A stretch of DNA of 64,000 nucleotides, taken from Azospirillum oryzae. GTDB lineage: Bacteria > Pseudomonadota > Alphaproteobacteria > Azospirillales > Azospirillaceae. This document shows, piece by piece, positions 32,380 through 40,088 of the stretch. The stretch is taken from contig NZ_FXAK01000007.1 in the NCBI RefSeq assembly GCF_900177515.1, forward strand, positions 1,038,501-1,102,500. The letters run 5' to 3'. Every line of letters begins with the position of its first letter. Positions within the stretch are counted from its first letter, which is position 1. A model generated the notes under the pieces. That model worked only from the letters and a program-made list of their open reading frames with translations. It searched no databases and was not told the origin of the DNA. A program made the translations under genes and the position numbers.

Positions 32380-32928
32380 ATGGTAACCCACTACAAAGTT
32401 GAACTTTCCACGCTCGCAATTGTAGGAAGAACGGGCGTCCCGGCAGATCTTGAAGGGCTGTCCCCCGATGTCTTGGCTGATCCTTCGGTCTACGTTGATC
32501 CTTGTCCGCCTCAACATATCGGCTTCGGATACTGGCCGATGCTGTTTGAAGTGCCTCCCTATGATCCCACGACGCAACGCCTTTCCGATCAGATGGACGA
32601 AGTTCCCGATGCAGCGACGATGACAGTCAGTGTTCGGCCGCTGGTAGTGAACATGACGCCGGCTGAGATCGAGGCAGCCAAGCCGCCGGTGCCGGCCGCT
32701 GTGACGAACTTTCAAGCCCGGGCGGCGCTACTGGCTGCCGGGCTGTTCGCCCAGGTCAACGATGCGATGAAGGCGCAACCCGCCGATTCCGCCGCCTATC
32801 AGGCGTGGGAATACGCCAACGACATCACCCGTACCGGTACGCTGGTCAACAGCGTCGCCGAAATGCTCGGCCTGACCGCCGCCCAACTGGACGATTTGTT
32901 CCGCCAAGCCGCCACGATCGAGGCCTGA
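32380..32928 (+). CDS. Tail fibre assembly / accessory protein, 182 aa
   Basis: Starts at an ATG after GAGGGCG. The N-terminal half (GLSPDVLADPSVYVDPCPPQ; GFGYWPMLFEVPPYDPTTQ) looks like proteins that follow fibre genes in many prophages, with a C-terminal helical region (AWEYANDITRTGTLVNSVAEML). By position it may chaperone fibre folding or be a fibre subunit. No enzyme motif is present. Codon use is somewhat less GC-rich at the start than in its neighbours. Confidence 0.65.
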   Translation: MVTHYKVELSTLAIVGRTGVPADLEGLSPDVLADPSVYVDPCPPQHIGFGYWPMLFEVPPYDPTTQRLSDQMDEVPDAATMTVSVRPLVVNMTPAEIEAAKPPVPAAVTNFQARAALLAAGLFAQVNDAMKAQPADSAAYQAWEYANDITRTGTLVNSVAEMLGLTAAQLDDLFRQAATIEA

Positions 32929-32930
32929 CC

Positions 32931-33197
32931 ATGGTCGGAGAGTTCCTGTCCCTGCTGTCCTGCCTACTGAACGTGCTGGCCGGCGGGCAGCGTGAGATCA
33001 CCTTCAGCGCCGCCTCCTATGAGCTGGCCACCTTCGGCGCCACGCCGCGCGCCCGCTGGTGGGGTGCCCGCCGCGTGGCGTTCGTCAACTGGCTGAACCT
33101 GCATGTCACCGGCGAGACCGATCATTGCCGCAAGGCATGGGAGGGGCACCTCGCTTTCTGGCGTGAGCGGATGGCCTTGGGCGCGCCGCCAGCCTAA
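32931..33197 (+). CDS. Conserved small phage protein, 88 aa
   Basis: Begins FLSLLSCLLNVLAGGQREITFSA and ends with a helix around DHCRKAWEGHLAFW. This pattern is common in small proteins encoded next to phage lysis genes, of unknown function. The hydrophobic N-terminus may be amphipathic rather than a true membrane span. Two cysteines lie near each end. It starts 2 bp after the preceding gene and is the last gene of the rightward tail operon before the opposite-strand cargo gene. Confidence 0.7.
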   Translation: MVGEFLSLLSCLLNVLAGGQREITFSAASYELATFGATPRARWWGARRVAFVNWLNLHVTGETDHCRKAWEGHLAFWRERMALGAPPA

Positions 33198-33230
33198 TCG
33201 CCCGCGACAACACTCCAAACCCTGGCGTGT

Positions 33231-34031
33231 CTAACGCGATTGTGTCGCAGCAATCCGGGCGTTCCGTAGGAAATGCGCCAGATCATTGGGCCTTGTCCCC
33301 ATCTCCTTCAGGTCTCTGAACGTCAAGGACATGGGATTATAGGGTGCGATGCGTCCGGAGGAGCACAGATCTTCTAAAGAGGAAATGGCTTCCGGAACAT
33401 TTCGAATGTCGATCCCTCCGAAATCTGTGTAGGCGAACCTCCACCATTCCAGGCGCAGCAAACGTTCAATAATCGGCTCTGGAAACCTGTATTTGACGAT
33501 CCGGCCCGGATTGCCAACCACCACGGCATAGGGGGGAATGTCTTTTGTCACGACGGCGTCATTGCCGACAATAGCACCGTCTCCAATGGTAACGCCTCCG
33601 CGGATATAGGCTCTCGTGCCGATCCAAACATCGTTGCCGATAATTACGGGTGAGCGTTTGGGATCATCAGGCAGGGTGATCGGCTGAAATCCAGTTCCGT
33701 GCTGTTCGGCGAACCTCTGCCAGATGAAGCCGGCATCGTAGGTAAAACTGGAGCTGCTAAGCCAGTCGGTCGGATGCTCGGTCTCACCAAACGTCACATC
33801 CTTTGCGATCGACGTGTATCGACCGACATCCCCAATGTTTTTTATCAGGCTCCAGCTGTAAGAGAATGCGCTGATCGTGGCAGGATAATCATTGTCGGTG
33901 CCCGAGAATATAAGAGATGGCGCCTCGATGCGCATATCCAGATTGGCAGTGTATTTGCCGCCTCTCATGTAGATGTTGTTGATCTCCAATAAGGCTGCGC
34001 ATTCAAGGTTCAGCTCAAACTTTTCGATCAT
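33231..34031 (-). CDS. Left-handed beta-helix acyltransferase (cargo gene)
   Basis: 266 aa hexapeptide-repeat acyltransferase of the CatB/VatA-like xenobiotic and polysaccharide acetyltransferase group. Repeats of the [LIV]-G-x4 type are clear in [20 protein letters not shown] and [18 protein letters not shown]. The likely catalytic His is in [16 protein letters not shown]. The start is the ATG at 34031 (MIEKFELN); a longer reading would need a TTG at 34076. It is antisense to the phage late genes, has its own upstream gap, and is markedly less GC-rich than its neighbours, so it is a horizontally acquired moron. O-acetylation of surface sugars is a reasonable guess; drug resistance is less likely. 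Confidence 0.85.
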   Translation of the reverse strand: MIEKFELNLECAALLEINNIYMRGGKYTANLDMRIEAPSLIFSGTDNDYPATISAFSYSWSLIKNIGDVGRYTSIAKDVTFGETEHPTDWLSSSSFTYDAGFIWQRFAEQHGTGFQPITLPDDPKRSPVIIGNDVWIGTRAYIRGGVTIGDGAIVGNDAVVTKDIPPYAVVVGNPGRIVKYRFPEPIIERLLRLEWWRFAYTDFGGIDIRNVPEAISSLEDLCSSGRIAPYNPMSLTFRDLKEMGTRPNDLAHFLRNARIAATQSR

Positions 34032-34126
34032 GATATTCCCGCGCTTACTCACAAAGTGGCTGAGCCAGTGAAACAATAGCGATCTATCAACGCAACGTCA
34101 TCGTCCGTTCTGAAGAACTTCAACCA

Positions 34127-34158
34127 AGCCGCCCGGCATGCGCCCGGCGGCTCTTTTT
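34127..34158 (+). terminator. Rho-independent terminator before the lysis genes
   Basis: AGCCGCC at 34127-34133 pairs with GGCGGCT at 34146-34152, followed by CTTTTT. It ends transcription entering the lysis cassette from the left and sits just before the endolysin ribosome site. Confidence 0.8.
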
Positions 34159-34179
34159 ATGCGCGAAGGAGTTTCCGCC

Positions 34180-34941
34180 ATGCGTGCCATCCCGCAAGCC
34201 GCCGTCGACCTGGTGAAGGAGGCCGAAGGCCTGCGCCTCACCGCCTACCCGGATCCCGCCACCGGCGGCGCTCCCTGGACGATCGGCTACGGCCACACCG
34301 GTTCGGACGTCCAGCCGGGCCTGCGCATTACCAAGGCGCAGGCCGAGCAGCTGCTGCAGGCCGACCTCGACACCGCCGCGGCGGTGGTCGACCGCGCCGT
34401 CACCATCGAGCTGTCCGACAATCAGCGCGGTGCGCTGGTGGCCTTCGTCATGAACATCGGCCCCGGCCGGAAGGCCAAGGGCAAGGACGCTGGCAAGGAC
34501 GGTTTCGTCACCCTGAAGAGCGGCCAGCCCTCCACCCTGCTGCGCAAGCTGAACGTTGGTGACGCGGCCGGCGCCGCAGCCGAGTTCGCCAAATGGACGC
34601 GGGGCGCCGGCAAGGTGATGCCCGGCCTGGTCAAGCGGCGGGCGGCCGAGGCGGCCCTGTTCCTGTCGGACGAGGTCCACCCGGTCAGCCGGGTTGCCGA
34701 GCTGGCGCCGGCCATGAAGCCGATGGCCAAGTCGGTCAGTGCCGTCAGTGGCGGTGGTGCACTCGGCCTCGCCGGCGTTGCCGTCCTGCTGGACCAAGCG
34801 CGCGTCGTCTCGACCGCCATCAAGGGGCTGCTGGAGACGCTGCCGTCGGGGGCGATGGGCTGGACGGTGGCCGCCCTGCTGGGGGCGGCGGTGGCCGTGA
34901 TGCTCTACCGGCGCTGGGATGACCAGCGAAAGGCGGCCTGA
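34180..34941 (+). CDS. Endolysin (GH24 muramidase) with C-terminal membrane segment
   Basis: 253 aa, T4-lysozyme-type glycoside hydrolase that cleaves peptidoglycan. The catalytic triad is visible as Glu16 (KEAEGL), Asp25 (AYPD) and Thr34 (WTIGYGHT). DNQRGALVAFVMNIG is the conserved second lobe. The extra C-terminal ~90 residues hold a hydrophobic stretch, GWTVAALLGAAVAVMLY, which may tether the enzyme to the inner membrane until lysis. The ATG at 34180 has a GAAGGAG site 8 bp upstream; the longer frame from 34138 overlaps the terminator. Confidence 0.94.
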   Translation: MRAIPQAAVDLVKEAEGLRLTAYPDPATGGAPWTIGYGHTGSDVQPGLRITKAQAEQLLQADLDTAAAVVDRAVTIELSDNQRGALVAFVMNIGPGRKAKGKDAGKDGFVTLKSGQPSTLLRKLNVGDAAGAAAEFAKWTRGAGKVMPGLVKRRAAEAALFLSDEVHPVSRVAELAPAMKPMAKSVSAVSGGGALGLAGVAVLLDQARVVSTAIKGLLETLPSGAMGWTVAALLGAAVAVMLYRRWDDQRKAA

Positions 34942-35186
34942 TGCGGGCCTTCCTCACCACCGGCTGGGGCCGCGTGGCTGCCGGCCTGATCCTCGCCAGC
35001 GTGGTGCTGGCGGGGATCGCCACCTTCGGCGCGCTTCAGCGCCAAGTCGGGCGGCAGGATGCCGCCCTCGAGTCGACCACGCAGACACTCCGAAACGCAG
35101 AGGTGCGCCATGGGATTGAGGATGATCTGCGCCGGCATCCTGCTAGCGCTGCTGAGCGGCTGCGCGACCAATGGAGCCGGGACTGA
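34941..35186 (+). CDS. Rz-like inner-membrane spanin
   Basis: 81 aa. An N-terminal signal-anchor (AAGLILASVVLAGIATFG) is followed by a short coiled-coil periplasmic part with Gln/Arg-rich sequence. It begins on the last base of the endolysin stop. With Rz1, which overlaps in another reading frame, it would span the periplasm and fuse the membranes at the end of lysis. It is short for an Rz protein, so the pair may belong to a compact alphaproteobacterial type. A decayed copy lies at 36879. Confidence 0.82.
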   Translation: MRAFLTTGWGRVAAGLILASVVLAGIATFGALQRQVGRQDAALESTTQTLRNAEVRHGIEDDLRRHPASAAERLRDQWSRD

Positions 35187-35316
35187 AGGCGGCTGTGCCG
35201 CCTTCCGCCCTATCTACATCAGCCGTGCCGACGTGTTCACGGATGGCACGGCCGAGCAGCTGATGGCTCATAATCTGACCGGCGCTAGCCTCTGCGGTTG
35301 GATTTACACAAGATGA
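35110..35316 (+). CDS. Rz1-like outer-membrane spanin lipoprotein
   Basis: 68 aa with an N-terminal lipoprotein signal (MGLRMICAGILLALLSGC; lipobox LSGC, lipidated Cys at residue 18). The start ATG at 35110 follows GCAGAGG. It lies in the +1 frame within the 3' half of Rz and extends 130 bp beyond it, the classic overlapping Rz/Rz1 arrangement. The mature part ends with cysteines that could dimerise. A paralogous Rz1 lies at 37046-37204. Confidence 0.87.
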   Translation: MGLRMICAGILLALLSGCATNGAGTEGGCAAFRPIYISRADVFTDGTAEQLMAHNLTGASLCGWIYTR

Positions 35317-35488
35317 TACGTTTTAAAAAAGTACTCGTGTGCAATTTAATCAGATCAGAGTTCTTGTTTGTTCTTCGTGAATTTATACTTGTTCGAACTC
35401 AGTTTTCAGTCAATTGAGGTCGGCCAGTGACGCAGAAAATCTTGTATTTATATTTACAGCGAAGTATATCATCTGATGACAATTGTGT

Positions 35489-36553
35489 TCATGGCGCGTT
35501 ATGGTTGGCGCTCATGTTATTTTTTATATTTTCAGATTGCCTGATCATCATTTTACGTATTATGTTCTCGTTTTTCTCACCCAGAGAAAATGTTTCGATA
35601 CCAAGCTCTCTAGTGTCCGTCGGAAATGTGATTGCAAGCATTTTGCCGTCAATACTTCCATAGCTTGCAACTGCAGCGGCGGAAAAAGCAGAGCCATCAA
35701 GAACCGATTCGATAATATAAAATTCTGGAAGAACAATCCTTCGCTCCCAACGAATTGATCCGGATATTTCAACAGATTTTATTTTGCGTATATTGGAGCC
35801 TACCTTGAGATAAGCATTAAAATTGTCGGTATCAACCAAATCAATTGTGATATCTGAGGCGCTGTAATCTACAGAAGAAAGGAGTGTCGCGGGTGTTTTA
35901 TAGGTGTTGGCTAGGTGTTTTGCGAGATCGCTCGAAAGTAATTGTTCAGTGGATTTCATCAAAACCTTTTCCATAAATTTCTTAATTGTTGGAAAGTCCG
36001 GATGTATCTTTCCTTTATGGTTCAGTACTTTGTAGCTGTAATCCCATGAAAATTTTTCAAGGTTATCGTCCATGTTAAACCAAGAATAATGGTCTGCCCA
36101 ACACAAAAGGTAGCTAGTAAATTCTTGGAAAAATTCGGAAGGTTTTCCTGTTCCAGAAAATGCTGTAAATTTCTCTCCAATGGGAACATCCCATTTCTTT
36201 AAAATAAATGGAATAACATTATTGTGCCTAGCCTTCTTTATTGCTGGATCCGTAAAGCCGGACGCTGAAATTATTCCTCTGTGAGTGATTTCCGGCATAT
36301 CGTTTAATTTTGAGCAAAGTTGCTCAACAGAGGTTACATCTAATGGACGAGCTTCCTTTTTAACCTCATAGGCTTTAAATGCGTATGCCTCTTTATCTCC
36401 CTCATTGACTCTAAGAGTTACGTCGACGTCCCGATCAGTTTCGGTAACAGCATCTCGAACCATATCGCCGACTATGACTTCAACTGCATTTGGATCATGC
36501 CTCAAGCAGCAAAGGCCAACGATATATTGCATCTGCATTGGTGAAAGCATCAT
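35489..36553 (-). CDS. Putative PD-(D/E)xK (Mrr-like) restriction endonuclease, cargo gene
   Basis: 354 aa. The first 120 residues look like a Mrr-type nuclease core: GDMVRDAVTETDRDVDVTL supplies the acidic residues, YEVKKE the (E)xK motif, and GIISASGFTDPAIKKA the following strand and helix seen in Mrr-like folds. The C-terminal two thirds match no family I know and may recognise DNA or a trigger. AGGAG precedes two adjacent ATGs (36553 and 36550); the second has the better spacing. The gene is AT-rich (about 40% GC by eye) in a GC-rich phage, antisense to the lysis genes and flanked by two Rz/Rz1 copies. All this marks recent acquisition, probably as a defence gene. It is not toxin-antitoxin-like in layout. 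Confidence 0.75.
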   Translation of the reverse strand: MMLSPMQMQYIVGLCCLRHDPNAVEVIVGDMVRDAVTETDRDVDVTLRVNEGDKEAYAFKAYEVKKEARPLDVTSVEQLCSKLNDMPEITHRGIISASGFTDPAIKKARHNNVIPFILKKWDVPIGEKFTAFSGTGKPSEFFQEFTSYLLCWADHYSWFNMDDNLEKFSWDYSYKVLNHKGKIHPDFPTIKKFMEKVLMKSTEQLLSSDLAKHLANTYKTPATLLSSVDYSASDITIDLVDTDNFNAYLKVGSNIRKIKSVEISGSIRWERRIVLPEFYIIESVLDGSAFSAAAVASYGSIDGKMLAITFPTDTRELGIETFSLGEKNENIIRKMMIRQSENIKNNMSANHNAP

Positions 36554-36878
36554 ATTCTCCTAGTTGTTTATCTTTCATGATCTAAGGAAAACTTGAGTCG
36601 ATGAAGCGCGTTTGGCTGTCAACAGGTTCCCAGGCATTGGTTTGAGGTCAGTAGCGTGTAGGCATGATCCTGACCATAAAATTCACCCTGAATTGAGACA
36701 TAAACGACACTGTACCCTTTTTATGCCGAGATTGCCGTGAATGCAACTGAAGTGGGGTAAAAAGCCGCTCCCTAATCGTGCACCCATTGCATCTAGCTGT
36801 GCCGATCAAAACCCCGATCTGGCGTACTGAAGCCGTTGATTTTCCTGAGCCGAAGTCCGGTTCTGATCCGCACCCTTA
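36554..36878. other. Intergenic stretch right of the nuclease gene
   Basis: This AT-rich 325-bp stretch must hold the leftward nuclease promoter. TTGACA can be read on the minus strand at 36617-36622, but no well-spaced -10 is clear. I see no gene; several stops occur in all frames. The right part returns gradually to phage composition where the second Rz region starts. Confidence 0.5.
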
Positions 36879-37105
36879 ATGCCGGCCTTCCTCGCTATGG
36901 GCTAGGGCCGAGCGGTTGCCGGCCTGATCCCGCCAGTCTGGTGTGGCGGGGATCGCTATCTTCGGCGAGATCCGGCGCCAAGCCGGGCGGCAGGATTTCG
37001 CCCTCGAGTCGTCCACGCAGATACTCCGGAACGCAGAGGCGCGCCATGCCATTGAGGATGATCTGCACCGGCATCCTGCTCGCGTGGCTAGGCGGCTGCG
37101 TTGCC
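36879..37105 (+). pseudogene. Decayed second copy of the Rz gene
   Basis: Aligns with 34941-35160 over its whole length; shared blocks include GTTGCCGGCCTGATC-like and GGGCGGCAGGAT segments. It is broken by an in-frame TAG at 36903-36905 (codon 9, Trp in the intact copy) and a 2-bp deletion in the membrane-anchor region. No working product is expected. The overlapping Rz1 frame survives. Confidence 0.8.
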
Positions 37106-37204
37106 TTCCTCCCGATCTACACCAGCCGGGCCAATATGCTCACCTATGCAACGGCCGAGCAGATGCCGGCGCATAATCTGGCTGGTGCCCACCTGTGCGG
37201 ATAG
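37046..37204 (+). CDS. Second Rz1-like lipoprotein, 52 aa
   Basis: Starts MPLRMICTGILLAWLGGC, a lipoprotein signal with lipobox LGGC. It continues with FLPIYTSRANMLTYATAEQ, clearly homologous to the Rz1 at 35110-35316 but with an ~11-codon deletion after the lipidated Cys. The reading frame is intact, although its Rz partner is a pseudogene. It might still work with the first Rz or be on the way to decay. Confidence 0.65.
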   Translation: MPLRMICTGILLAWLGGCVAFLPIYTSRANMLTYATAEQMPAHNLAGAHLCG

Positions 37205-37389
37205 CTGTCGGTCAGAAGTGGGAAAGATCCATGGTTGGCAAGGAAGTCAACGTTTTTGCAATCAGGTGTCGACCGGATCGTCATGTGTGGAACTCCGTGT
37301 GGAAGTCGGAGGTGAATCCGGTACCTTTTCGTCCTGCGTTCTTTTCTCATGATCGAAGATTTTCAACAACTTAGCCGGCAAGCCCCTTC

Positions 37390-37434
37390 CTGGGGGTCTG
37401 GGGGTCGCAGGTTCAAATCCTGTCGCTCCGACCA
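37390..37434 (+). other. attR: 3' part of tRNA-Pro(GGG), right end of an integrated element
   Basis: From the anticodon loop onward a tRNA-Pro can be followed: loop CTGGGGG with GGG at 37392-37394, 3' anticodon strand TCTGG, variable loop GGGTC, T-arm GCAGG-TTCAAAT-CCTGT, acceptor strand CGCTCCG, then A-CCA. Upstream of the loop the 5' anticodon strand is CCTTC, which does not pair with TCTGG, and no CGGAGCG acceptor strand is found about 76 bp upstream. The gene is therefore truncated exactly as expected at an attachment core running from the anticodon loop to the tRNA 3' end. The intact tRNA should be at the other end of the element, not in this window. Confidence 0.8.
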
Positions 37435-37450
37435 GTTCCGGAAGGACCGG

Positions 37451-37487
37451 AAAAGCCTTGGAACCCAACGGTTCCAAGGCTTTTTCT
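37451..37487 (+). terminator. Strong rho-independent terminator after the tRNA remnant
   Basis: Perfect 15-bp stem, AAAAGCCTTGGAACC (37451-37465) with GGTTCCAAGGCTTTT (37470-37484), CAAC loop, then TTTCTTT-like tract. This was probably the original tRNA-Pro terminator and supports the view that chromosome resumes here. Confidence 0.92.
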
Positions 37488-37617
37488 TTGCCCGCGTCAT
37501 CGGTTGCTTTCGCCGCTGCTGCCCCGTCCGTCTGCGGCTCTTGTTTGCGACTTGGCGCTGCCACCGCGTTGGCGAAGGCCTTCATCGGGATCGCCTCCAC
37601 CGCGTTGCACGGCGCTC

Positions 37618-37842
37618 TCAGTGCGGCACGGGCAACCAGCCGAGGTCGCGGCATTTCGGACAGCCGCCACCGTCGCAGGACGGGCAGACGATCCAATCCT
37701 CGTTGCGCCATCGGGCAACGACCTCGCCGTCGCATCGGCCGGCGGAAGTTTGCGTCCTGCATCCGTCCGTGATCGGCTCCAACCCAAGATAGGGTGTTCC
37801 GCATTCCAGGCAGATCGCCACGGGTTGGGGCTTCTGGGACAT
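37618..37842 (-). CDS. Small zinc-ribbon protein, paralogue of the prophage copy
   Basis: 74 aa with cysteines in CLECG, GRCDGE and CPSCDGGGCPKCRDLGW, the same spacing as the protein at 9926-10150. About 48 of 74 residues are identical. It lies just right of the tRNA-Pro remnant, so on the chromosomal side. The start at 37842 has CAGGATCGGG upstream; longer readings lack a ribosome site. It may be the chromosomal source of the phage gene or a remnant of an earlier element at the same tRNA. Function unknown. Confidence 0.83.
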   Translation of the reverse strand: MSQKPQPVAICLECGTPYLGLEPITDGCRTQTSAGRCDGEVVARWRNEDWIVCPSCDGGGCPKCRDLGWLPVPH

Positions 37843-38101
37843 CCCGATCCTGCTGGTCCTGAGCATGTCGAATAGCCGGCATTGCAGTGTGTCTTCGGGC
37901 TGCCAGTGTCGCCCGCCGAGGGCGCGCCGGCAGTGACGGCCGTCACATCTTGACTGAGAATGAAATGGCCGAAGCGCGGTTCCGGGCCAAGATCGAGGCG
38001 TCAGAGGTCAAGGTGAGGAGGTGACCAAGCAGCTGCGCGCGCGGCGGCGCCATGCTCGGCCCCTTCCGCGCCTGATCCAGGGTGCGAGAGGGCGAGACCG
38101 G

Positions 38102-39766
38102 TCAGGCGGCGCGGATGCCGCTCAGGAAGGTCTCCACCTCCAGCCGCAGCAGTTCCGACTGACGCGCCAGTTCGCCCGAGGCGCCCAGCACCTGGCTGGC
38201 CGCGGCGCCGGTCTGGGCCGCCGCCTCGCTGACGCCGCCGATGTTGGCGCTGACCGATGCGGTGCCGCTGGAGGCCTCCTGAACGTTGCGGGCGATCTCG
38301 GCCGTTGCCGCACCCTGCTCCTCGATGGCGGAGGCGATGGAGGTGGCGACCTCGCTGATCGTCGCGATGGTCCGGCTGATGCCGCCGATCGCCTGGGCCG
38401 CGCCGTTGGTGGCGCCCTGCATGGAGGCGATCTGGGTGCCGATGTCCTCGGTCGCCTTGGCCGTCTGGTTGGCGAGGCTCTTCACCTCCGACGCCACCAC
38501 GGCGAAGCCCTTGCCCGCTTCTCCCGCCCGTGCCGCCTCGATGGTGGCGTTCAGCGCCAGCAGGTTGGTCTGGGTGGCGATGCCGTTGATCATCTGCACG
38601 ATCTCGCCGATGCGCTGCGCCTGTTCGACCAGCCCCTGGACCTGGGCGTTGGTCTGCTGCGCTTCGCTCACCGCCTGATCGGCGATGGCGGTGGAACGCG
38701 ACACCTGCCCGCTGATTTCGGTGATGGAGGCGGTCAGTTCGTCGGTCGCCGCCGCGACGGCCTGGACGTTGGACGAGGCCTCGACCGCCGTACCCGCCGC
38801 GGCGGACGCGCGGGCATTGGTCTGGTCGGCGATGCCCGACATGCTGTGCGCCGTCTGGCTCAGTTCGGTGGCGGCGGACGACAGCGTGTGCAGGATGCCG
38901 CTGACGGTCGCTTCGAAATGGCGAACCAGACGCTCGACCTCGGCCGTGCGCCGTTCCTTGGCGGCGCGGTCGGCCGCCTGTTCCGCCTCCAGCCGGTCGG
39001 CGGTCTGCAGCGCGTCGCGGAAGGTGACGACCGCGGTGGCCATGGCGCCGACCTCGTCACCGCGCGCCGCGTCCGACAGGTCGACGCCGTAATCCTTGCG
39101 GGCAAGGCGTTCCATGCTCGCGGTCAGGCGGGACAGCGGCTCCACGACGCTGCGGCGGGCGATCAGCAGCGAGAGCAGGGCGCCGGCGAGAATGCCGATC
39201 AGCCCGACCGCCGCCACGGTGACCTTCACGAAGCTCTCGGTCTCCTCCACCGCATCGGTGAGTTGGGCAATCCGCTCCGTCCCCGTCTCGATGATCGGAT
39301 CGGTCAGGGCCGAGGCCTCGCGCTCGCTGCTGCGCACATCGCCGCGGAACAGGGCGGCTGCGGCGTCGCGCTGCCCCGCTAGGGCGAGGTCCTGCGTCTT
39401 GGCCAGAGCCTCCATCACCTTGTCCTGCAGCGGGCCGATCCGACCGGCGGCCGGATTGCCCGACGCGGCGAGAAGCCGGTCGAGCCGGCGGTTGGTGTCC
39501 GCCATTTCATCGATGCGCGCGCCGAACCGCTCGCTGATCTTCGCCTGCGTTGCGGTGTCCTCGGAAATCAGGTTCAGGGCGTCGCGCTGCAGGGAGCGGC
39601 TGATCGACCGCAGCTCCGACGCGGTCAGGACCATGCGGTCCGTCCGGATCAGGGCTTGGTTGGCGGAGGCGATGCGGTTCAGCCCCCATACCGAGGTGCC
39701 GCCGATGGCGGCCGCCACGATGGACAGGACCAGGACCGGCAGCAGAATCTTGTTGGAAAGCTTCAT
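38102..39766 (-). CDS. Methyl-accepting chemotaxis protein
   Basis: 554 aa membrane chemoreceptor. A transmembrane segment (about residues 7-29) is followed by a ~150-residue four-helix-bundle periplasmic sensor, a second membrane segment near 185-205, a HAMP domain ([18 protein letters not shown] onward) and the cytoplasmic signalling coiled coil with the hairpin tip [16 protein letters not shown]. Methylation-helix Glu/Gln pairs flank the tip. It would control CheA activity; the ligand is unknown. It is a single gene, with a 258-bp gap to the zinc-ribbon gene in which I see no gene. Confidence 0.96.
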   Translation of the reverse strand: MKLSNKILLPVLVLSIVAAAIGGTSVWGLNRIASANQALIRTDRMVLTASELRSISRSLQRDALNLISEDTATQAKISERFGARIDEMADTNRRLDRLLAASGNPAAGRIGPLQDKVMEALAKTQDLALAGQRDAAAALFRGDVRSSEREASALTDPIIETGTERIAQLTDAVEETESFVKVTVAAVGLIGILAGALLSLLIARRSVVEPLSRLTASMERLARKDYGVDLSDAARGDEVGAMATAVVTFRDALQTADRLEAEQAADRAAKERRTAEVERLVRHFEATVSGILHTLSSAATELSQTAHSMSGIADQTNARASAAAGTAVEASSNVQAVAAATDELTASITEISGQVSRSTAIADQAVSEAQQTNAQVQGLVEQAQRIGEIVQMINGIATQTNLLALNATIEAARAGEAGKGFAVVASEVKSLANQTAKATEDIGTQIASMQGATNGAAQAIGGISRTIATISEVATSIASAIEEQGAATAEIARNVQEASSGTASVSANIGGVSEAAAQTGAAASQVLGASGELARQSELLRLEVETFLSGIRAA

Positions 39767-39929
39767 TGGACTCTCCGGGGGGCGGAATGAAGGGCCGGAA
39801 GGTCATTCCGTCGGCACGAACTCGGCAGTAAACCCGGCTGGGTTAACAAATGGCAATACGCGGGTATGCGGACTAACCCGCACCGCACATGGGCGATCCG
39901 GCTCCAGGGCAGCGCCATGCGCCCAACGC

Positions 39930-39987
39930 ATTGCACGCAATCTGATCGCGCACGATAAAATAGATTGCGCGCAATTCAATCGTGCGC
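39930..39987 (+). promoter_or_regulatory. Probable OhrR operator cluster upstream of ohr
   Basis: The region contains ATTGCACGCAAT (39930-39941), the perfect palindrome ATTGCGCGCAAT (39964-39975) and an inverted pair GCGCACGAT (39948-39956) / ATCGTGCGC (39979-39987), around an AT-rich GATAAAATAG that may be the -10. GCGCACGAT recurs at 40599-40607 before the regulator gene, which supports one regulator acting on both genes. The rest of the 322-bp gap 39767-40088 shows no gene. Confidence 0.6.
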
Positions 39988-40088
39988 CATTGTCTGTCTC
40001 ACGAGATCGACGGGCGCCGGTCCAACCCGCCGCCCCGAAAACCAGAACCCGCTACCCAAATCCGAAACCCAAAGAAGGAGCACACGCC

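Noticed and set aside
34032-34076. Longer N-terminus of the acyltransferase starting at 34076
   Set aside because: It would need a TTG start without a ribosome site; the ATG at 34031 matches where the protein fold begins.
5662-35316. Mu-like transposing phage
   Set aside because: Gam alone suggests Mu, but there is no DDE transposase or MuB ATPase, the head genes are lambda-type, and the end is in a tRNA.
11137-35316. Headless tail particle (tailocin)
   Set aside because: Terminase, portal, protease, decoration and capsid genes are all present and look intact.
35427-35663. 78-aa hydrophobic + strand ORF overlapping the end of the nuclease gene
   Set aside because: Most of it is antisense to the nuclease coding region and no ribosome site is seen. 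The hydrophobicity follows from the AT-rich complement.
36690-36725. Possible insertion-sequence end near the GAGACATAAACGACACTG stretch
   Set aside because: No inverted partner, target duplication or transposase remnant was found, so a mobile element cannot be supported.
37357-37434. A functional full-length tRNA-Pro
   Set aside because: The 5' acceptor strand, D-arm and 5' anticodon strand are missing, so only the 3' part from the anticodon loop exists.
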